Shown here in pieces: positions 60,115 to 64,000 of a stretch of DNA of 64,000 bases; the stretch's first letter is position 1; each line of letters begins with the position of its first letter. This DNA is from Myxococcales bacterium. GTDB taxonomy: Bacteria > Myxococcota_A > UBA9160 > UBA4427. The notes under the pieces are model-generated. The model was not told where the DNA came from. It saw nothing but the letters and a program-made list of their open reading frames with translations, and did no database searches. The position numbers were made by a program, and so were the translations under genes. The stretch spans positions 62,407 through 126,406 of the forward strand of contig DUBZ01000041.1 in assembly GCA_012960035.1 (NCBI GenBank). Reading direction: 5' to 3'.

Positions 60115-60816
60115 ATGCTCGTTGTGGCCTTCGCAGATTTGGATGCGTTTTGTCGAGAGTTCCACGAGAACCTCTCGAAGGGCGGGATCTTTGTCCCGAC
60201 GGATCGGTCCGTGGATCTGCGGAGCCGGGTCGAAGTCGGAATCGATCTGCAGTTCTGTAAGCGGCACATGACGCTCCAGGGCGAAGTCGTCCACTGCGTC
60301 CGGGCTGAACTTGCGGGCGCGGCTGCGGTGCCGGGGCTGGCTGTTCAGTTTGACAACACGGTCAAAGAAATTCGCGACGCCGTAACGGCTTTGATTGGCG
60401 AGATTCCGGAGCCCGCTTCGGATAACCCTGTCGCCGAGCCATCCTCGGGTGTCGACCGCCGAAAGTCTAAGCGCGCAACAGCACGAGTGTCTGCCCTGGT
60501 GCGCGATCTGGATGGCGTTCGTATTGACGGCATGACCCGCGACCTCAGCACGTCGGGCATCCAGCTTTCGCTCACCGGTGATGCGCCGTCCATCGGGCAG
60601 GCGGTCGTCGTCGTGTTGACGAATCCGAGTCGCAAAGAGTCCCTAGAGATTCCCTCCGAAGTCGTGCGGCACGTGTTGAGTGTCGCGGGTGACGCTGTCG
60701 CGATCGGCATTCAGTTCCGGCCCGACGCCGCATGTCGCGAAAGAACCAAGAATTTCATGAATCGCCTGCGATCACCGGCACACGCGCCGGTTCGGCGGGA
60801 TTCATGGGGACATTGA
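60115..60816 (+). CDS. PilZ-domain protein with two PilZ-like modules
   Basis: A protein of 233 residues. A first module (FHENLSKGGIFVPTD, then LQFCKRHMTLQGEVVHC) resembles the PilZ-like TIGR02266 type; the second has the c-di-GMP motifs RRKSKR (RxxxR-like) and DLSTSGIQLSL ([D/N]xSxxG) and ends HVLSVAGDAVAIGIQF. The second module likely binds c-di-GMP. Start at ATG 60115 with GAGGAG 11 bases upstream; TTG 60094 is possible. Overlaps the downstream DUF4388 gene by 13 bases and sits in a cluster with an EAL protein. Confidence 0.9.
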   Translation: MLVVAFADLDAFCREFHENLSKGGIFVPTDRSVDLRSRVEVGIDLQFCKRHMTLQGEVVHCVRAELAGAAAVPGLAVQFDNTVKEIRDAVTALIGEIPEPASDNPVAEPSSGVDRRKSKRATARVSALVRDLDGVRIDGMTRDLSTSGIQLSLTGDAPSIGQAVVVVLTNPSRKESLEIPSEVVRHVLSVAGDAVAIGIQFRPDAACRERTKNFMNRLRSPAHAPVRRDSWGH

Positions 60817-61227
60817 AGAACTGGGGCTTGCGACCTTGCTTCAGGCCTTTGCGTCGTCATCTCAGGAAGGCACCATCACGGCGATTCACGGGAACCAGGA
60901 GGGCTACATCGCCTTTGGCGGAGGCGTCTTGATTGCGACGCGAGTCGGACGCGTAATGGGCATCAAGGCGCTCGAACGGATGCTGCAGTGGGAAGAGGGC
61001 CGGTTCGAGTTTTATGCCCGAATCGACCCTGACATCGAACGTGACGCCCCAACGCATCTCAAAGGCTCGGTTCTCGAAGCCCTGTGTGCAATCGACGAAC
61101 CGAATCGCGCGGCTGCGGCGCTCGCAAGATCCTCGACGTGATTCCCGAGGCCGACACCGCGGTACACGAAGTTATGGCGAGCCTCGTCGATCTCGAGGTC
61201 CTGATCCTTGAACGTGTCGGGAAGTAA
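60804..61227 (+). pseudogene. DUF4388-domain protein broken by two apparent 1-base deletions
   Basis: The conserved start of DUF4388 (G-D-I-E-E-L-G-L-A-T-L-L-Q) is encoded one frame away from ATG 60804: adding one G to the GGGG after ATG would give M-G-D-I-E-E-L. The frame then runs through QEGTITAIHGNQEGYIAFGGG, ALERMLQWEEGRFEFYA and ALCAIDEPN to about 61122, where it stops; the next frame continues KILDVIPEADTAVHEVM ... LEVLILERVGK to TAA 61225. Two 1-base losses would be needed to explain it. Either a decayed gene or assembly errors. Between PilZ and EAL genes, so probably part of the cluster. Confidence 0.65.
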
Positions 61228-61286
61228 TTCCCCCACAAACCCCACGCGGGCTCAACGCAGGACGCGGAACTGCCGATAGGCACTGC

Positions 61287-62573
61287 ATGACTTCTTCTTC
61301 GCTTTCGTATCCAGAGCCGGACTCAGACGGCAAAGGCCCGAACTCCGGCGAGCTCATGACAGCGAGTGCGGCGCTCGAACGGGTCGCTCAGCGCTTCGAT
61401 GCTGCGGGTGGCCTTGGCTTGATGGTGATCGATGGATCGTTCATCGACGCGATCGAGCGCAAGAACGGTCATGAAGCGAGACGCGATGCGCTCAATGCGC
61501 TTGGGCGTCTCGTTCAACAAGTCGCCGCCGACAAACTCCACGAATGCGACTTGGTCATGACCGCCGAAGCCGGGCGCAATGAGATCTGGGTGGCGTTCCT
61601 GAACTGGGTCGACGACGCGTCGATCCTGCGGCACGAAATCCCCAGTTTCGAAAAAGCGCTCGCTCAGTTGATTCACAAGAACGCGGGCAAGGCATTTTAT
61701 CCGCACTTGCGTCGGGCTCCCAAGGTCGAGATGGGTTTCGAAGTCTGCTTCCGCAACCCTCGATTCAGCGCAGAGACTCAACTTTATCGGGCTGTCGAAC
61801 AGGCACGCGAGGACGTTCAACACAATATTGCGCAGCGGGCCCGGGAGCGTCGACGGCGTTTCCAGGAGATCGTGCTCGATCGCAACGTGTATTCGGTGTA
61901 CGAGCCCATCGTGGAAGTCGACACCCACGTGGTCTTCGCATATGAATCGCTCGTGCGCGGACCGGAGAATTCCGAATTTCATTCACCGATTCATCTGTTC
62001 GGTGCCGCGGATGAATACGACATGGTCTTCGAACTCGACTGCCAGTCCCGGGCGAGCGGGCTCCGCGGAGCGGTCGATTTTCCGAAAGGAACCAAGCTCT
62101 TCCTCAACATTCTTCCGACCGCGTTCCACGATCCAAATTTTCGCGCGGAACGCTTGATTGAGACCCTTGCAAAGTGTCAACTGCTTCCCACGGATGTGGT
62201 CTTTGAAATTTCCGAACAAGAGTCGATCGAAAACTTCAGCGTCTTCAAAGAGTCCCGCGACTACTACCGCAGCTTGGGCTTCCAGTTCGCGCTTGATGAC
62301 ACGGGCTCGGGGTATGCCGGGCTCGAAGCCCTTCTCGAAATTTCGCCGGACTTCATCAAGATGGACCGTGCATTCGTGAGTGGCGTCGACGAAGACTTCG
62401 CTCGTCAGGATCTACTCTCCGCGCTCCTCACGGTTGCCGAAAAGATGGGTGCCAAGGTCATTGGCGAGGGGCTGGATCGCCCCGAAGAACTCGAGATGTT
62501 GAGCAAACTCGGGATCCACTACGGGCAGGGTTGGCTCTTTGGTCACCCGACACCGCTTCGTCCGCGTGAGTAG
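61287..62573 (+). CDS. EAL-domain c-di-GMP phosphodiesterase
   Basis: A 428-residue protein. The N-terminal 190 residues are poorly conserved, perhaps a degenerate sensory or GGDEF-like region ending in a coiled-coil-like stretch (REDVQHNIAQRARERRRRF). The C-terminal EAL domain keeps every catalytic residue: YESLVRG (E210), FLNILP (N264), VVFEISE (E297), LDDTGSG (D327/D328), FIKMD (K348), IGEGLD (E384) and YGQGWLFG (Q404). It should hydrolyse c-di-GMP. ATG start; 59 bases after the DUF4388 remnant and 470 after PilZ. Confidence 0.94.
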   Translation: MTSSSLSYPEPDSDGKGPNSGELMTASAALERVAQRFDAAGGLGLMVIDGSFIDAIERKNGHEARRDALNALGRLVQQVAADKLHECDLVMTAEAGRNEIWVAFLNWVDDASILRHEIPSFEKALAQLIHKNAGKAFYPHLRRAPKVEMGFEVCFRNPRFSAETQLYRAVEQAREDVQHNIAQRARERRRRFQEIVLDRNVYSVYEPIVEVDTHVVFAYESLVRGPENSEFHSPIHLFGAADEYDMVFELDCQSRASGLRGAVDFPKGTKLFLNILPTAFHDPNFRAERLIETLAKCQLLPTDVVFEISEQESIENFSVFKESRDYYRSLGFQFALDDTGSGYAGLEALLEISPDFIKMDRAFVSGVDEDFARQDLLSALLTVAEKMGAKVIGEGLDRPEELEMLSKLGIHYGQGWLFGHPTPLRPRE

Positions 62574-62623
62574 CGCGCCGCGAGGGCGTTAGCGCTGCGA
62601 GCGAGTTTAAGACGAAGACGAGG

Positions 62624-63634
62624 CTATTTCAGCCGGACTGCCGCTGGATCTAGCCTTGCGAGCGACTCACCGGTGAGGTGAGCGGTGGGATCGTCAGTCC
62701 CCGCGTCGAATACACCTTTGAAGAAAGACGTCACGATCGCGCCGAGCGCGCGCTGCATGCGACCTTCTTCGAGCAGGTCTTCATAGGGGCGTGTCGGTCG
62801 TGTTTGTGCCGGACGTTTGTTGGCTTCGTGCAAGCCGTGCAGCATCGGGATGGCGTCGCAAAAGTGGAAGTGGTCTGCGCCGTCGATGACGACGAGTGCG
62901 CGCGGAGTGCCAAGGCGATCAAAGAGTTTTGCAACGCTCGTTTCGGTGTCGACAAGGACGTCGTCGGTGCCCGCAATGAGCAGCGTCGGCTGACCGCCAG
63001 AAAACGGAAGCTCGCCCTCGTCGAATGCCTTGCGGCCGACGAAGGCTTCGCTCGCCGGAGCGAGGCCGCACACCGCACGGATTCGTGAATCGATGCCGGG
63101 CATCTTGCAGCTGGTCCAGCCCCCGTAACTGTGTCCCATGACCGCAACCGCGCCGGGGTCAAGATTTGCGACGCCTTCGATCCCCGCGAGCACAGCGTCT
63201 GTCACCGCGTGGATATCTCGGGGTCGATGGTCCCGGGCTTCGAAGTGCACGCGCTTGCGGTCCTCTTCATTCTTGATTTTCAACGAATCGAGAAACGTGT
63301 TTCCCACATGGTCGGGGGCCGCGACGGCAATTCCATGACTCGCAAGGTGAGTCATGAGCGACGTGGTTTGGCGGCCAAAGCCCGAGTTTCCGTGCGAGAA
63401 AACAATGAGTGGGAATGAGCCCTGTGCGGGGGGCAAGCCTTCCTGCGCTCGGTGAGGCGCGTTCAGTGGGTGAGCGGCTTCGGGGTGTGCGTCGTAGTCC
63501 GAACTGGCTTGGGCGGGATACCAGACGTCGACTGGCAGCGCTCGATCCGATGTCTGGGCGTTGCGCAATTCGAAGGTCTTGAGGCCAACGGCGTTGGGGC
63601 CGACTTCTGCATGGGCATTGAGATCGATGGTCAT
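62624..63634 (-). CDS. Alpha/beta hydrolase (PAF-acetylhydrolase/dienelactone-like)
   Basis: A 336-residue alpha/beta hydrolase. Nucleophile elbow GHSYGG (S159), acid D214 or D215 in IAGTDDVLVD and His in GADHFHF (H245). The N-terminal PVDVWYPA and FSHGNSGFGRQT are typical of platelet-activating-factor acetylhydrolase-like or cutinase/chlorophyllase-like families. Start set at ATG 63634. Substrate is unknown, likely a small ester. Convergent with the EAL gene, divergent from the PAP2-like remnant. Confidence 0.88.
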   Translation of the reverse strand: MTIDLNAHAEVGPNAVGLKTFELRNAQTSDRALPVDVWYPAQASSDYDAHPEAAHPLNAPHRAQEGLPPAQGSFPLIVFSHGNSGFGRQTTSLMTHLASHGIAVAAPDHVGNTFLDSLKIKNEEDRKRVHFEARDHRPRDIHAVTDAVLAGIEGVANLDPGAVAVMGHSYGGWTSCKMPGIDSRIRAVCGLAPASEAFVGRKAFDEGELPFSGGQPTLLIAGTDDVLVDTETSVAKLFDRLGTPRALVVIDGADHFHFCDAIPMLHGLHEANKRPAQTRPTRPYEDLLEEGRMQRALGAIVTSFFKGVFDAGTDDPTAHLTGESLARLDPAAVRLK

Positions 63635-63776
63635 GCAGGGGGTTGTAGTGCGATCGCGCTGTACGGGCCACCCCACGAAGCGACTCTTTCTCCCGCACAG
63701 CCGCGGGTTATCAGCTTCGTGCCATGGTGGTGCGATGGCAAGTTGAGATGCCGTGGGGCGGGAGAGCGAAACAAAC

Positions 63777-64000
63777 ATGAGTGGAATCTCTGCGATGGCG
63801 GTCCTGCTCCATCTCATCTTTGCCTTGAGCTCGTGTCCTGTTCATGCTCACGCGATCGAGACATCCGGCGACATCTTGTAGTACGGGGTTCCCGCGCTCG
63901 TGCTCGGCATGACGGGTTCCGAGCGAGATCTTCCCTGCGCTGGACAGCTCGTGACGTCCGCCCTTGTCACCGATTCTTTGGTTTGGACGTTGATGCTCAC
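63777..64000 (+). pseudogene. PAP2-like phosphatase gene, N terminus with in-frame stop, cut by the window edge
   Basis: From ATG 63777 the frame reads a signal sequence (MAVLLHLIFALSSCPVHAHA), then IETSGDIL, TAG (63879), YGVPALVLGM ... GQLVTSALVTDSLVW to the window edge. The pattern (SGD-IL-Q, P..A, T.. L.. transmembrane helix) resembles the start of periplasmic PAP2-type phosphatases, which have Gln at the TAG position (CAG to TAG). Either a pseudogene, a single base error, or read-through. Only the start lies in the window, so this is tentative. Confidence 0.45.

Noticed and set aside
14436..63881. Possible recoding of TAG (in-frame TAG in three broken genes at 14436, 27554 and 63879).
   Set aside because: TAG ends many intact genes here (for example the crotonase and octaheme cytochrome genes), and two of the three loci also have frameshifts, so decay or error is the better explanation.
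1..64000. CRISPR arrays, tRNA or rRNA genes, prophage genes.
   Set aside because: No regularly spaced repeats, no tRNA-like TTCGANTC arm with acceptor stem, and no phage or integrase genes were found by eye; an automated scan could still find a missed tRNA.

Overview
The window is GC-rich, densely coded bacterial DNA with short intergenic gaps and many overlapping start/stop codons. The gene content suggests an aerobic, Gram-negative heterotroph. Evidence for this includes an LpoB-like outer-membrane lipoprotein, several other lipoproteins, PilZ and EAL proteins, a glutaminyl-tRNA synthetase, MiaE (an O2-dependent tRNA hydroxylase) and several Fe/2-oxoglutarate dioxygenases. The mix, with an F420-type luciferase-like oxidoreductase, a thiolase-like/DUF35 pair, DUF3604 and an octaheme cytochrome with HEAT-like repeats, resembles Myxococcota or other former Deltaproteobacteria. 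That placement is inference; no rRNA gene is present to confirm it. No tRNA, rRNA, CRISPR array, prophage or intact IS element was recognised.

Layout. 0-1.8 kb: crotonase-family gene and Sir2 deacylase (minus strand). 2.0-9.5 kb: a ten-gene cation/proton antiporter operon in the order mrpE-F-G-[MrpA C-terminal module]-B-C-D, a second D/A-type subunit, an orphan 92-residue two-helix protein, and a third D/A-type subunit; no hydrogenase catalytic subunits accompany it. 9.6-17 kb: PlsC-like acyltransferase, fructosamine-kinase-like gene, LMW phosphatase, SPOUT methyltransferase, TPR membrane protein, a decayed DUF2277/GST locus and a DUF3604 lipoprotein. 17-24 kb: pheS-pheT-trmL (minus), glnS plus a carotenoid-cleavage-type oxygenase (plus). 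24-30 kb: GST, 8-heme membrane cytochrome with a small membrane partner, a glycosyltransferase remnant, an unknown exported protein and another SPOUT methyltransferase. 30-34.6 kb: F420-type oxidoreductase divergent from an acyl-CoA ligase, thiolase-like, DUF35 acyl-CoA module. 34.8-41.5 kb: SGNH hydrolase, GT-C-like membrane protein, Nudix, gmd, methyltransferase, dCMP deaminase, small lipoprotein. 41.6-46.2 kb: pepN, GT2, miaE. 46.4-51.7 kb: PhnD/C/E/E-type ABC importer followed by PhyH- and TauD-type dioxygenases. 51.7-53.8 kb: a 169-bp inverted-repeat element at the stop codon of ilvD. 54.3-58 kb: LpoB-type lipoprotein, TPR lipoprotein, small exported protein, DUF2889. 58-64 kb: acyl-CoA synthetase, then a PilZ / DUF4388 / EAL c-di-GMP cluster whose DUF4388 gene carries two apparent 1-base deletions, an alpha/beta hydrolase, and a PAP2-like gene with an in-frame stop at the right edge.

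What stands out: the three-channel Mrp/MBH-like cluster with its unrecognised small subunit; the transporter-plus-dioxygenase neighbourhood that would fit uptake and oxidative cleavage of an organophosphonate or similar oxyanion; the thiolase-like protein lacking a visible N-terminal nucleophilic Cys next to DUF35; the inverted-repeat element; and a set of decayed genes (DUF2277/GST, GT-C, DUF4388, PAP2) that are either real pseudogenes or indel/base errors in the assembly.
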